From positions 2,020,501-2,084,500 of the forward strand of contig JACVVK020000037.1 of NCBI GenBank assembly GCA_018292915.2: a stretch of DNA of 64,000 bases, given 5' to 3'. A model generated the notes under the pieces. The model saw nothing but the letters and a program-made list of their open reading frames with translations, did no database searches and was not told the DNA's origin. Every line of letters begins with the position of its first letter. Position 1 is the stretch's first letter. Both the position numbers and the translations under genes were made by a program. Source of the DNA: Batillaria attramentaria (lineage: Eukaryota; Mollusca; Gastropoda; Batillariidae). Below, one piece after another: positions 1 through 12,725 of the stretch.

Positions 1-580
1 TGTCCAGTACCTGTTGTTGTTTTTTCCCACATCAAAATACCTATTGGACTCGAGTCTGTGGAAGCAGTCTGAGATCTTACGACTGCAGACTGATCCATCT
101 GATATTGTGTCAAGTCATTTCTCCACGAGGTCAGTGGACAGTTTCAAATCTCCAAACAGAAATTCAGCTAACCAAAATCAGTAATGATGATTAGCACAGT
201 GCACTAGCTTCAGTTATGAAAACACTAACAACAGCAAAAAAGGGTCTCTGTAATGAAAGTCTGTACTTGGCCAATACATGTATTTCTGAACCTATGTATC
301 TAAGGTCTTCGCTCACTCATTCGCACGCTCTTGCTCTCTCACACACACACACCCCCTTGATGACTTCTGTGCACGCACACAAAAAGAAACAACCAGAGTT
401 ATGAAAGGTGGGAATTATTTACGATCACTCAAATCACACGGTGGATCACATCTTGTTGGCCTTGATTTATCCGTTGTGTGAATATCAACACCCCCCCCCC
501 CCCCCCCCCCCCTGAATCACAGGCTGGAAGAAGCAGTGTGCTAAAAATAATCATGGATCACAACGCAACAGGAGTCCATG
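1..580. other. Sequence downstream of the ZC3H4-like stop codon
   Basis: Presumed 3' UTR of the zinc-finger gene (minus strand). It contains a poly(C) run at 489-512. No canonical AATAAA on the minus strand was found, so the transcript may end beyond the window edge. Confidence 0.5.
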
Positions 581-3500
581 CTAACAAAATGGTGATGCTG
601 TGGGGTCAATCGTTTTAAACAAGTCTTTCAGCTGTGGTTCTGGCGGTGGGGGAAAGAGCTCCGGTGGTACAGTTTGTTCTGGTGGTGGCGTTTGTGTCTG
701 TTGTCTTTGTGTTGTCAGTGGTGGCAGTTCCATGCGAGGAAGCTCAAAAGTACTGTTCTTATCACGAGGGCCTTGTCTGTTTTCACGGCCTGGTGGAGGC
801 CGGTTGTAGCTGTTGTAACCTGAGTCTGAAGTGCTACTTTGGTCATCACCACCTCCAAGCGGTGATGCGTATTCCATACTACTCTTTCTTTGACCTCTGA
901 ACTTTCGAACACTCTCTTCTCCTGCGTTATCAGACGCTGGCTTGCGTTTGAACCGTGGGTCATTTCTATAGTCAAACTTTTTCTTTGGCGCCGCACTGTC
1001 ATCCGTATTTGAACCATCGTCACTGGCATTGATAGTGATCTCCACTTCAGATCTGGCTGGAGGTTCCCTAAGAGCCGGGGGAAGTGGCAGGGAGAGGGAA
1101 TCACCGTCACTCACTCTATCATCATCACCTGTTCTTTGGAGTGAACTCTGATCCCCATGAGGTAGCATGTCTTCAGTTTGTGGTCGGTGAGAGGGAGAGA
1201 GATAAGGGTCTTCACTGCGAGGGGAAGAGCTGGGGCTGGGTTGCAAGTCTTGACCAAGTCGAGCCATTCGAGGGTCCACCGTCGAAGACTGTCTGCTTTG
1301 TCGAGGATCACCCTGACCCTGCCGGGGATCGGCTGCTTGCCCCGGACCTGACTGGCCTCTCATCATGCGGGGATCTGAGGCCCCACGTTGCATTGTCAAA
1401 GCAGGACCTTGCCGCGGGTCCTGTTGGGCACCCACTGGACCCTGTCGCGGGTCCTGTTGGGCACCCACTGGACCCTGTCGCGGATCTTGCATCCCACCTG
1501 GGCCCTGCTTTCCAACCATGGGTCCGTTTTGAGAACCCGGGCCCATGGGCCCCGTCTGCAAGCCCACTGGACCTTGGCGGGGATCCTGCGGCATTCCCAT
1601 GGGGCCCTGTTGCATCCCCATGGGGCCTTGTTGCATTCCCATGGGTCCCTGCTGTATTCCTCCTGGGCCCTGTTGCATTCCCATGGGCCCCTGTTGCATG
1701 CCCATTGGCCCTTGCTGCATACCCATGGGGCCTTGCTGCATACCCATTGGGCCTTGCTGCATTCCCATGGGCCCCTGTTGCATACCCATAGGCCCTTGCT
1801 GCATACCCATAGGGCCTTGCTGCATTCCCATGGGGCCCTGCTGCATACCCATAGGGCCTTGCATTCCCATCTGATTCTGCTGCATACCCCCAGGGCCCTG
1901 CTGCATACCCATGGGGCCTTGTTGCATACCCATGGGCCCTTGCTGCATACCCATGGAACCGCGCCGCATACCCATGGGGCCTCCCTGCATGTTAGCAGGC
2001 CCATTCCAAGGTTCACTCTGCATCATACGTGGGCCGGACATCATGCCGCCTGGAAAGCGTAGATCTGGGCCCATGTTGTTCTGCGGCTGCATCATACCAC
2101 CAGGACCCATCATCCCTCCTGGGCCCATCATTCCACCACTACCACCGCCACCACCACCACCTCCGCCCATGTTGTTCGGCATCCACGGGTTCTGGCCAGG
2201 TATATTCTGCATTCTGGGATCCTGACCAGGCATATTCTGCATTCTAGGATCCTGGCCAGGCATATTCTGTGTTCTGGGATCCTGCGGCCCTACTGACTGT
2301 GATCGAGGGTCCTGCTGATTCTGAAGCCTTGGGTCCTTGAACCCTGCACGCCTCAGTCTCGGGTCATTTGGCCTTGAGGACGGACTATTCCCTCCTTCGT
2401 TGCTAACACTGGTGCGACGTGGAAGACGAGGGTCGTTGGGTTTGACGGACGATAAGGTTGAGTTCTTAGGTTCTGGTCCCCTCTCTTCTACCAGCCGAAG
2501 ATGCCGTTTGACCCGCGGGTCGACTTTGTGTTGAGCGTCAGTTGGGTCGATGCCAGGCGGCAAGGACCAGTAGGGTTTAACAGTCTGCACTGAGACGGGG
2601 CTGAGACGATACATCACAGGGGTGCTTGGCACAGCATTTGTCACAGGTGGGTCAACAAACAGGGTGGGCAGAGGTGGTAGCGACACGTTGGCGGGGATCT
2701 GCGGTGTTTGTGACTCAGAGGCTGGGGCTTGGCCCCTACGCGGGTCCAACGGACGCTGTCGCTGATCCCTTTTCGGTGGAACTCTGTAACATGAAAAATG
2801 TAAGCGCACAAGTGAGTGGTCAGTGTCAACAGACCCTATCAGAAGACATTCAAAAAAGAAATACTGTCTCTTAGAAAAGTCTTTTTCTATGAGAGTAGAT
2901 AAGTATGAACATAGCAAAAGCTCTAGGCTGCTAGAACACTGGAAGAAGGTTAAACTTAAAGCCATAATAATTAAACCTCAAATATTTGGTTTTTAAAAAC
3001 CTGCACTTGTTAACAGGAAACTTACATGAGAAAAATTTACTGCCCATCATGATTGCATTTTAAAAGTTTCTAAATGACCTACCCAGGTGCAGGCTGAGTT
3101 GGGGCACCGATAGTGCTGGTTCCAAGCCCTTGAGCAACTGACTGGACTGGAGGCTTGTCTGCTGGGGTAGTCTGGGCTTGACTTCGAATAGATTGGATCA
3201 TCTGCATCACATTGAAAGTTGATGCTGTTGATGCTGCTGAACCTGTAGCGGTTACAGCTACGACGCCAGCTTTACTCTGGCTTGCAGCAGTTGAGACAGG
3301 CTGGAGCAACGAAGAAAGTTTAAGTAAGACACTGTTCGAGTCAAATCAACACGGGGTAAAAGCGACACAAATGAAGATCAAACTAGTAAAAGTGAAGGCA
3401 GCGTAGAGCTAAGTACAAGCTTGCAAATAAACCACATCATTTCAAAATAAACATGTTGCGTCTAATGACAAGCAACATAAAGCACAGACATATTTCTTCC

Positions 3501-6500
3501 CACTGTGTCTCGTGCTTCTGGATCCATGACGTGAGTCTTCCAACAATGTGTAAATTTACTATTTACAACAGCAAATACAGTATCGGAATCACTGTAATAC
3601 CTACCATGCTTGTGATCGTCTTCAATATGTCAGTGAGTTTAGCTTTGGGTTTGCTGGTATCCTCATCATCACTTGAGTACCAGTCATCATCTTCTTCCAC
3701 TGAAAATTGAAAAAAAAAAAAGAAAATGTAAAAACTGTGAAACTTACATACAATGAATGTTAAAACCATGCACTGGGATTGTTTAGAAATTAGAATGCCC
3801 CCCCCCCCCCCCCCCCCAAAAAAAAAGACGGAATAGGAAAAAAAAAAAAAGAAGAAGAGAGAAGATACTTTCCCTGAAAGAAGTAACAAATGCAAAAAAA
3901 CAGATCTCCAAATCCTACAAAGTTCACCACACACACACACACACACACCTTTGGCTGCCGGCTTTTCCTCATCTCTGACAACAGAGCTGTCATTCTTGCT
4001 GGTAGGCGTGTCGGCCTCCATTGCTTCATCTTCCTCAAGCTTTAGTCGCGCCTGATGCTGTTGCTGCTGAAGAATGCGCATGAACAGCTGTCGCTGCTTG
4101 GGTGGCAGATGCATCAAGGTGGCCTCCTCATCTTTCTCACTCTGTGTTTTTTGTCTGGAACTGTCATCATCATCGTCCTCTGTGTGACTCGACTCCCCTG
4201 TTGAGTATCAACAAATCACAGTGGCATTTCAAATTTGGTCGTCACAGAAATTCTGCCCCTTTTATAAACTTAAATAAATGTCTTATGTGGTACCACAGTA
4301 CTTCCACACACCACAAGGAGGTTTGAATCCTTCTGACCAATGTAAGTATTTCAACCTAATCCAGGTCACGCAACTCACTCTAGCAACCGGCAGCACTGGA
4401 AAGCACATCTTTTCTTTATATCCAAGACGCTAAATACAAAATGTGAAACGAAAACACACAAAGGCTGCACAAAGCTGCCTACATAAAGAATTTAAAGCCT
4501 GTAGTTACAAAAAGTCCTAGTTGCTGACAAATTCACAGTGCACTGCAAGTGAACAGGCTAAGGAACTGCTGAGGAAAAAGAAGCCTGAAACCTAAGCCTG
4601 GGTGCAGAGGCAGCGCCCTGCTGGGTGACCAAGGGGACACTACCCCATTTAATAAAACAAGTGTTAGTATTTTTATTTAAAGGCATTTAGCAGCCTCTCC
4701 TGGCACCCAAAGTGAAATACTGCCTCGATACTGGGATGCAAAAATTATCAAATGAGGTTAGACTGTCCCATATGGTATTACATGTATCTTGATACACGAG
4801 TACTCATTATTATTATTATTATTATTACTGTGTGTGCAACCTTTTTCCCTTCTTTCTCTTGGCTGAAAGTGAAACTTGCATTTTTTTAATTTTTTTTTGC
4901 TGAAAGAATAGGAAATTTGGCTGAAAACTGCCAAATGACCAAAACTTCCCCAGCCTGAATAAAAACAAAAATTCAAATGGCCCTACTGAAAGCAGTGTTT
5001 GTCAGCACTGACCTGGTGATGCCTGCGACAGCTGCAGCTGCTCTGTATCCTGACTTTGTGCCTGCTCCTCACCACCGGACAAGTCACCTTCAGTCTGCCT
5101 TGTTTCAGGACGGGAGGTGCCAGGTGCCATATCATCACTACCAGTAATGGTATCTGGTGTGGCACCGTCTGCCTGATGAGCAACTACCTCAGCAGAAGAT
5201 GACTCTGGAGCAGAACCATTATTAGGGGTTGTCTGTGGCAGAGGAAATTCACTGTCACCCTGGGCTGCTGCTATTGCACTGTCCTGTGAACCTTGGCCTG
5301 AAGCAGGTGTCAGTTCTTGAGCTTGTGAAGTGGGTCCACCCCCCTTCCTCATGTCCACATCTTTCCTCATGTCCGTATCTTGTGGGACCATTTGCCCCTG
5401 AAGTTGTTGTTGCTGTGGACCTGGTGAGGGCCCGTTTGGATTGTTGACATTTCCAGGCGCAGTGCCTCGCAGTAAAGCGTTTATCATGTTGAACACTGGC
5501 GGCATGGAGGACGCGGTCTGCTGACTACCCACACCGAACCCTAACCGTGCACCCATCCCCTGCATGCCGGGGTTCATTCCTTGTGGGTTCATACCTCTCA
5601 TGTTAGGGTTCATCCCTTGCTGGTTGGGGTTCCCCATCCCCTGTTGATTAGGGTTCATCATCCCTGTTTGGTTGTTGTTCATCATTCCTTGTTGGTTTGG
5701 GTTCATCATTCCTTGCTGGTTTGGGTTCATCATACCCGGCTGGTTTGGGATCATACCTTGCTGCATATTCTGGTTCATGCCTTGCTGCGGCATGCCGGGA
5801 CGCATCCCCGGGTTCATCCCTGGACCTGGCATTCTCTGCTGCATCCCCTGCATATTGCCTCCCATTCCCTGCTGCATTCCTTGACCTTGCTGCATACCGG
5901 GGGATATTCCCTGCATTCTAGGGTTCATGCCCTGCTGCATGTTGGGGTTCATGCCATGCTGCATGTTTGGGTTCATCCCCTGCTGCATGTTGGGGTTCAT
6001 GCCCTGCTGCATGTTGGGGTTCATGCCCTGCTGCATATTGGGATTCATGCCCTGCTGCATGTTGGGGCCTTGCTGCATGTTGGGGTTCATCCCAGGCTGC
6101 ATGTTGGCATTCATTCCCTGTTGCATGTTGGGGTTCATTCCTGGCTGCATGTTTGGATTCATTCCCTGCTGCATGCCAGCATTCATTCCAGGTTGCATGT
6201 TCTGGTTCATGCCTTGCTGCTGCATATTCGGATTCATCCCTTGCTGCATCCCTGGTTGCATGTTTGGCATTCCTGGTCGCATGTTTGGGCCCATCCCTGG
6301 ATTCATCCCCTGCTGCATGTTAGCATTCATCCCAGCGTTCATGCCCTGCTGCATTCGAGGGTTCATTCCCTGCTGGGGGCCAGCGTTCATACCTTGCTGC
6401 ATGCCGCCAAACATGGGCCCACGAGGCCCAGGCCCCATCATGGCTCGACCCATAGGCCCCTGCGGACCTGCCATCATCATGGGTCCACTGTTGGGTCCCC

Positions 6501-9500
6501 TCATGCCGCCTGGGCCTGGTCCTCCCATGCTGGTCTGCGGGCTTCCAAGTAAACTGGGACTTGCCTGAACAGGAGTGTTGGAACTCTGACTAGATCCTGG
6601 CGACAAGCTCTGTGAGGATGAGGGTCCCTGCCCTGACACTGCCGGGGAATCCATAAGACCCGAGTCGGAAGGAGGTGACTTTGGTCCAATTTCACTGTAA
6701 AAGCCCGTTGGTCTGGGAAACAAGAGAGAAACATAAGTCAGTTAACAAGTTCTAAAAACTAGAACTTAATGAAAATCACTTACTGATTCAAGATCTTTTC
6801 GAACCTTCAAAAAAGCAAAGAGTAAAAACCACACTTATACAAGTGTAGGTTAAAAAACAAAGAAAACAGCAACAATGAAACAGTGATGTAACTCTGCTCA
6901 GTTTGCAAGCACCCTCTATGTATATTCCGGAAACACCAGCACATTACTTGGACAAACAACTTACACTGAAGATGGTTTCTGTCCGGGAGGAAAGACTTCG
7001 ATGTCAAACAGGGATGGGATCTTCTTGATCTCTTTTGCCCTCTCTGCAGCTTCCTTCACGTGCCTCGGGGGGTCACCTGTAATAGCCGCTTCATGAATCT
7101 TCTTGTGAAAGTCTAACTTCTATTCTAATGATCATGACGAGGCTACTCAACAACAGAAAACTGGCAAAAATATTAACTGATGAAGAAAAGAGCAGGTTTA
7201 GAAAAAAAAAAAAAAAAAATTCCACCAGATACCACACAAAGTTTATTTTGTGATTCTGACATCATTTATTCACAGAAGAGGTTTCCTTTCATTAACAATG
7301 CAAAACTGTAATCTTTACTGGCTGTCACTACCAACTCGCAATGCAAATATCCACTTGGACACATATTCATCAAAAAGATGTTTTGGAGTTTTCAACTTGT
7401 GAGAACGGAACATTCTGGACTACCTCTATGGCTCTTTCAGCGTCAGACAGATTAATTCAACAAGACCAGGGTTAAAATATTGGTCATCTGAAAGACCTTG
7501 AAAGCTTGAAACTATTTACCTAGCAAACTTGGCTTTTTGGGTCGATCCATATCAAATCCATCCGATGAGTCTCTCATCTTGCCGTGAATCATCTGAGAAG
7601 AAAAAGATGGCAAGAAATTCAGCAAAGAAGCAGATAAGAAAGAGCATTCCAAATCACACACACACACACTCTGCTAGTGCTAGTAACCCTTTCAATTCTC
7701 AATTCTTTGTAGAAGTGTTACCACTGCGACAGGTAGCGGAGAATTCAAGCACGCATAAAGCTGACTGCTATAGCAGGTGCTTGTATGCTGGGGAGAGGAA
7801 TGGCCTGCCCGCTACTGTGGAAGAAGGGAGTCTTGTAGCTTGCCCGTGATAGCAGGCAGCTGTAATGAAAGGGTTAAATGCTCATTACCTCATCTACAAT
7901 CATCCTCGTCTCTTCCGTAAGTGGGTCGTGGGAGAAGCGGCAGTTGTCCCCAGAGTAGCATGGAGCACCAGTGTGATAATACTTGCATGGAAAATCACGT
8001 GCAAGAGTCAAGGAGCAGTTTCTCAAACACAGTAAACAAAACAAAACAACAACAAGAGGACAGTCACCCTGTTCCAACCATAAATGTGCCAAGAAAACAG
8101 GAAAAACAGGATCAGCAGTGACACCAGCCACTGAAAAATATTTAGCTTGTAATCTATCAAGAACATCAAGGTCTACGTTTATATGCTACTGAGAAAGAGG
8201 GACATGAATAGAGAAACAAACTGGCAACCTATGGCCTTGATCTTAGCGACAGGTAAGAATGTTATATATTTCAAACTGTGAAGTGTCTTGCCCATTAGGT
8301 TTTTAAGCTGAAATTCTCAACCCAAGCACAAAAGGATATCATGCATGTAGATGCAGTTCTCTCCCTTCGTACAGCCATCATGTGTCAGGTAAAATTTGCA
8401 GATCTCCAAACGCTTTGGCTTGCAGTCATGGTTGAATGGACAGGAAGTACCCTGTAGTGAAGAAAAATACAAACAATATAAACAAACTTCACTTGTCAGT
8501 TACAAAAAACACCAACTACAAACAAAAATGAATAGCAAACCTTGCATGTACCATTCTGAGACCATTTTGTCTATTGCAGTTCCCCCCCCCCCCCCCCCCT
8601 CCCCAAACATGACACCTTGAGATACTTATAATACAAAGTCACTGGTACCCACAACTTTCCATTACTTTGTCTGAGCCCTTTTGCACTTAACTCTCTCACC
8701 CTCACTCTCACACACACACATATCCACACACACACACACACACACCTTGGCACATTTTCCCTCCTTGAAGAACTTGCAGACAGGTCTCTCAGCCATGGGT
8801 ATCTCCAGCAGTGGTCTCTTTTTTGGTTGTTCAGAATGACGTGATGACTCTGCCTTACGTTTGTTCAATCGAGGTCGCTTTCTGTCTCGCGACTTCATCA
8901 TCTTGGCTTTCAGTTGCTGTGAAGGGAAAGTTTGAATTTGCATTTAAGCAAGCAGTTTGTTCAAACTTGAGTTAAGAAAGAAAGAACTGATACAAACCAG
9001 AAGCTGACAACACAGACTGGTATCTAGATCAGGTCATGAAACAGATCCTAGCAAAACAACAGCAAGTAATTTATGTTTTCTAAAATTAGTATAAGGTCTA
9101 GTTTTTTTAAAATTCAGACTTACTTCTTTTTCATTTGCAGCCACAGTGGCATCAATGAACTCGTCAGAAACAAGGCTGGTCATACTTGGCTGGCCACTCA
9201 CCATACTGCAAAAGTATGAAGTTGACACAAATTATGACAAGAACAAAACATAAACTGAAAAGGACTGTGTTTCTGTCAATTCTACATTTCTAAATCAGGC
9301 AAATAAAAAAGGAAATACAGAATACAGAAGTTGGAATAACTTATACTGCTGTGAATGTCACCAAAGCAACAGTCAAGATCCAAGTAAAACCACAGCTAAT
9401 ACAATTACAGATAATTTTATAATCAGCCTTAACTTTTAAAAGCCTGTGCAAAAATCACAGTTTTACTTGAAATCTTCAGATGACTAGAAGCCGCCATTAC

Positions 9501-12186
9501 ACAATTTGCAGCGGTCTCGGGCCTGGTGGGGAAGGCCCACGCCTTTCGTAACAATGCTTTGTTGTGGCTGCTAGTGCTACTGCCCCCGCTACTGGTGTGT
9601 AGTGGCATGTTCTTTTCAACAAGTCTTATCATGCAGTGTGCATGAGGTGGTCGGGCTCAGGCTCTTAAGAGTTAAACGACACAACTCTCCTACTTCAATA
9701 CTTTTGTAAACAACAGCAAATGGTTTTGACTTCAATCATTCTTTTTTCAAAAGAACACGGACCCTCAAAATTACCAAAGATCCTTAAAAATATGGAGAGA
9801 GGATCCCAGGGACCCTTATTATATATTTCCTATCACAGGGAACACTGCACAACACTCACTCTTCATCGGAGTCTTCGGAAGGGCTGTCATAGAGGCCTGG
9901 CGGGCTGTCTCTCCCACCATAGTAAAAGGGGTCACGCGAGTCCTGGCGTTTCACAGGGCTTGAGTGGTGAGGACTGCGGAAGCGGCCACTGTATTCCTCC
10001 TCCTCGTCTTGGCCACCTTGGTAACCTGACCATCGGTTCCCCCCATCCTCGTCAACACGGTCATGATCAACGTAACCATGCCGTCGCGATTTCTTCTTCT
10101 GGAATAGCCAACCACAGGGGGGTAAGCAGAGCCGTTGCATACCATTGCCAACCACACACCTAGACCCCGGGCGCTGACGTGTGAGGACGCTGTTGCCAAG
10201 CACCCACAACCCATATTATCTCTGCTCTCACTGTGGCCGCTATGCTCAATTTTTCCCATCAAAAATACTTTTTCCATAAAAGTGCTTATAATTATCCTTC
10301 AATTTAAACCATACCAATACCAAACACGATTAAAAAACATCTGAGGAAGACTTCTTTCAGGAAAAAAAACAAACAAACTGCTAAACCTGCTCGATTGGTT
10401 TGTGTATGCACACAGTGCCTTGGTCATGGGGGAATTCTATGGCGCGCGGTCAAGGTCGGCAATGAGTTAAATGCAAGACTGCATGACTGCAGAACAGGCT
10501 GGTTTTGCTTGAGGAGACTTGCTACACTCAACTGCTTACTATCATACACCATACTGACAGAGACCTTTCATACTATGGAGAAGGAAAAGAGAGAAAGCTA
10601 TGCCTGTGAGGGTGAATGACTTTTGGTCAGGCGAAATCGGGTCTTCGGGTTGAAACAAGCTAAGAGAAACCTGTTGATTAACCACAACATCCTCAATGAA
10701 ATAAATGTTGTAACTAGCAATTTTAAGATAGTGCTGATAGGATTTACCTTCTCCTCTTTTTCCTTTTTTTTACGTTTCTCTCTTTCCATGCGTTTCCTTT
10801 TATTACTCCATCTTGGTCGCACCCTAGGCTCATTCTCATTGACCGCGGACTGCTCCCCTTCAGACTCACCCCCTGCAGCACCTGCACGCACGGAAATGAA
10901 CGAGATACGGTGAAGACACTGAAGAACATAGATCATAAATGGACAATGTCTCAGGGCTTTATGTCCATAGGAACTATGAACAGACAAATGGCATGGCTGA
11001 CTGTATTAAGTATAGCACATTCATCCTGAATACTGTTCACTGCGGTGCAAAATGACAGAACATTCTTATGTCGGCCTTGGTAAGAAAGTAATTGTACATT
11101 TAAAAATGAATCAGTCTATATTCATTGCTGTAATTTGCATTGTGTGACAAACTATGATAAAGCCACGAATAACTGTAATTTGCAAAGTCATTGACATTCA
11201 ATAGTCTCCAAGCTCAATGAAGACTAGTAATAAGAAAGCAAGTATAAACCCGGGCTTAAAAATAAAATGGTCCATGATCCCAAAGGAGGAAAAGTTTGTA
11301 GCATTTAGTGATGAAGTGGCAAAGCCACATGCGTGCATCTGCAAAGATGGAAAATTTTTTTTTTTTTGAAGACTAAAATCTGTGCAGTTTGGTGCCTTTT
11401 GGCATGATTTAAACTTGTGCTTCGTAAGCAGTGAAGGAAAATTTTTAGAATTCAGACTGAAATCTACACAATCTGGTGCATTTTGGTATGATTTTAAGTG
11501 CTTCAGAGGAGAAAACACAGTTTTACTACACTAAAACTTTTAGTGGGGAGGAAAAGTTTTAGCCAAAAGTAGAAATCCGCCTAGAGGTGAAAGAGATGTT
11601 CAGCCCCGATAAACAAGAAACAAACATCCCATAAGCACACGGACGAACAAAGGACTTTTCACAAGAGAACCTCACCTTCCTCTTCCTCCTCCTCAAATGA
11701 TGGCCTCGTTCCAACTTCCATTGCAACTCTCTCCTGCCCACCAGTGTCCTCTTCATCTGTGGCAATCTCTCCATCTTCCAGGATTTCCCCATCCTCCATT
11801 TCCTTGTCCACAGAATCACCCTGCCTTACCTCCCCTCGGCTACCGGGAGGAATGGGGTCTTCATCCTCCTCTGGAGGATAATCGTCTCTGTGTCTTCTTG
11901 AGCGCTTACTGTGGCGATGTCGACGACTCTTGCGTCGCGAGGATCGTTCGCGGTGTGACCGCTGTTTCCGTACAGGTTCCTCAGGCGGGGTGTTCTCAAA
12001 ACTGGCATCTTGGCCGTTGTCCTGTATACCCTGGGTGCCACCTTCAGGTTCATAGTCATAGTCTGCTTGATCTTCACTCTGATGTAAAGGTTGTGGGAAG
12101 CTGTCGTCATCCTGTGACAGCTGCTGCGTATCGTTCTCCGGCACTTCATCTGCTGTGTCGGCTGGCAGCTCTGAGTTCTCATCCAT
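581..12186 (-). CDS. ZC3H4: ZC3H4/ZC3H6-type CCCH zinc-finger protein (complete, 14 exons)
   Basis: Coding exons (minus strand): 12186-11676, 10881-10748, 10098-9860, 9205-9124, 8916-8746, 8451-8340, 7998-7889, 7592-7520, 7076-6965, 6712-5013, 4197-3949, 3699-3605, 3300-3083, 2783-581. All phases join and give 2002 residues. N-terminal part is acidic then Arg/Ser/Lys-rich. Three tandem CCCH fingers lie at about residues 369-387, 397-416 (C-x8-C-x5-C-x3-H) and 421-439 (C-x7-C-x5-C-x3-H). [12 protein letters not shown] acidic patch with an ILKT motif lies near 1165-1196, and many DPR motifs fill the C-terminal half. Family knowledge: nuclear RNA-binding factor that limits non-coding Pol II transcription (Drosophila relative Su(sable)). 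Two Met/Gln/Pro/Gly repeat arrays make it much longer than the vertebrate protein (about 1300). Intron 6 is U12-type AT-AC. ZC3H4 versus ZC3H6 cannot be decided here. Confidence 0.9.
1560..2000 (-). repeat. Coding minisatellite: GPMGMQQ repeats in exon 14
   Basis: About 20 near-identical 21-bp units encode GPMGMQQ-like heptads in the last coding exon. They are followed by DPRQGPVG repeats (about 1390-1500). Units are more similar to each other than in the exon-10 array, which suggests a recent expansion. The frame stays open. Confidence 0.85.
5013..6712 (-). repeat. Coding minisatellite: Met-Asn/Gln/Pro/Gly repeats in exon 10
   Basis: The middle of this 1700-bp exon (about 5560-6400) encodes dozens of imperfect [12 protein letters not shown] units built from roughly 24-bp DNA repeats. 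The frame is open throughout. The flanks are ordinary Ser/Pro-rich and acidic, Gln-rich sequence. The opposite strand shows a long spurious ORF because the repeat lacks stops on both strands. Confidence 0.85.
7683..7877. mobile_element. TTAA-flanked MITE-like element in intron 7 of the ZC3H4-like gene
   Basis: The left end reads GTAA then CCCTTTCAATTC. The right end reads GTAATGAAAGGG then TTAA. The terminal inverted repeat is about 12 bp and the flank is TTAA-like (one side mutated), as expected of piggyBac-type elements. There is no coding capacity. Assignment to piggyBac is inference from the CCCTTT ends and TTAA. Confidence 0.45.
7999..8339 (-). other. U12-type AT-AC intron (intron 6 of the ZC3H4-like gene)
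   Basis: Read on the minus strand, the exon ends at 8340 and the intron begins ATATCCTTTT, the exact U12 AT-AC donor consensus. TCCTTGAC at 8014-8007 matches the U12 branch-site consensus, with the branch A 9 nt before the last intron base. The intron ends in AC at 8000-7999. No GT-AG alternative keeps the reading frame here. The AT-AC junction restores a Gly codon (417) between zinc finger 2 and the conserved DFPCKYYH start of finger 3. Confidence 0.9.
11246..11583 (+). mobile_element. Dispersed non-coding repeat, GGGCTTAAAA family, copy 1
   Basis: Intronic sequence of the zinc-finger gene. It begins with GGGCTTAAAA and carries ATGGTCCATGATCC, a stretch ending near AAGCCACATGCGTGCATCTG, and two ACTAAAATCTGTGCA-like units. 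Three further copies or fragments lie in SUPT5H introns. It has no ORF. Confidence 0.5.
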
Positions 12187-12214
12187 TTTATGTCCAGTCG
12201 TTCGTTACCTCATA

Positions 12215-12218
12215 CCTG
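12215..12218 (-). other. Probable 5' UTR splice acceptor of the ZC3H4-like gene
   Basis: On the minus strand, CTTGTGACAG precedes 12215, 29 nt upstream of the start codon. This suggests that an untranslated first exon lies upstream, possibly in the 15-16 kb region. Inference only. Confidence 0.4.
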
Positions 12219-12347
12219 TCACAAGCAACAAATGCATTTAATATTCACAAGAAAACCAGCTGAGAGCAATCCAGTATGCTATGTACCAAGACAAATTTCT
12301 CACAGACTGTATTACCCCTACACCTCAATTTGAGTTCTTAGCCTGCT

Positions 12348-12725
12348 TTACAGAGGCCTTATGATGTGTCTGACATGGACTGGAAGACCCCGGTTTGAAT
12401 CCCAGCTGAGGCAAGCGGGATTTTCCCGACCTAGGTCACCAGCTACTCAGAGAAGGTGTGCTATGTGCCCGGTGGGGAGGCTGTTGCCACACAGCCGACA
12501 CACTCATCCACTTCATGGGTGCAACTTTAAGGGCATTTTCCTTGTTATAACAGCCGGCAATGCAGATGCCATAGTTCCAAACCACATGGTCCTCCATAGC
12601 ATCATAATACCATCATCATCATCATGCATAAAAAAATGTTGCCAAAGCTTCTGAGCCCCCCATAAAATCCATCTATAACCTAGCAGGAATACCACTGGAA
12701 CTGGTCAAGAGTTGGGGCAGAAAAA
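12348..12725 (+). mobile_element. Long tRNA-derived SINE, degenerate copy
   Basis: The head carries a mutated B box (GGTTTGAATCCC). The body shares CGGGATTTTCCCGACCTAGGT, GGGGAGGCTGTTGCCACACAGC, an AACCACATGG-TCCTCCATAGC segment, an ATC/ATG-rich stretch and a GAGTTGGGGCAG-A-rich tail with the intact copy at 38357-38854. It lacks about 100 bp of the middle. Confidence 0.7.

Noticed and set aside
1084..2062. Plus-strand ORFs of 224-235 codons
   Set aside because: Antisense shadows of the GPMGMQQ repeat in the zinc-finger gene; repetitive codons lacking stops on both strands.
5581..6568. Plus-strand ORFs up to 323 codons rich in His/Leu/Cys
   Set aside because: Antisense of the MNPNMQQG coding repeat; no domain resemblance.
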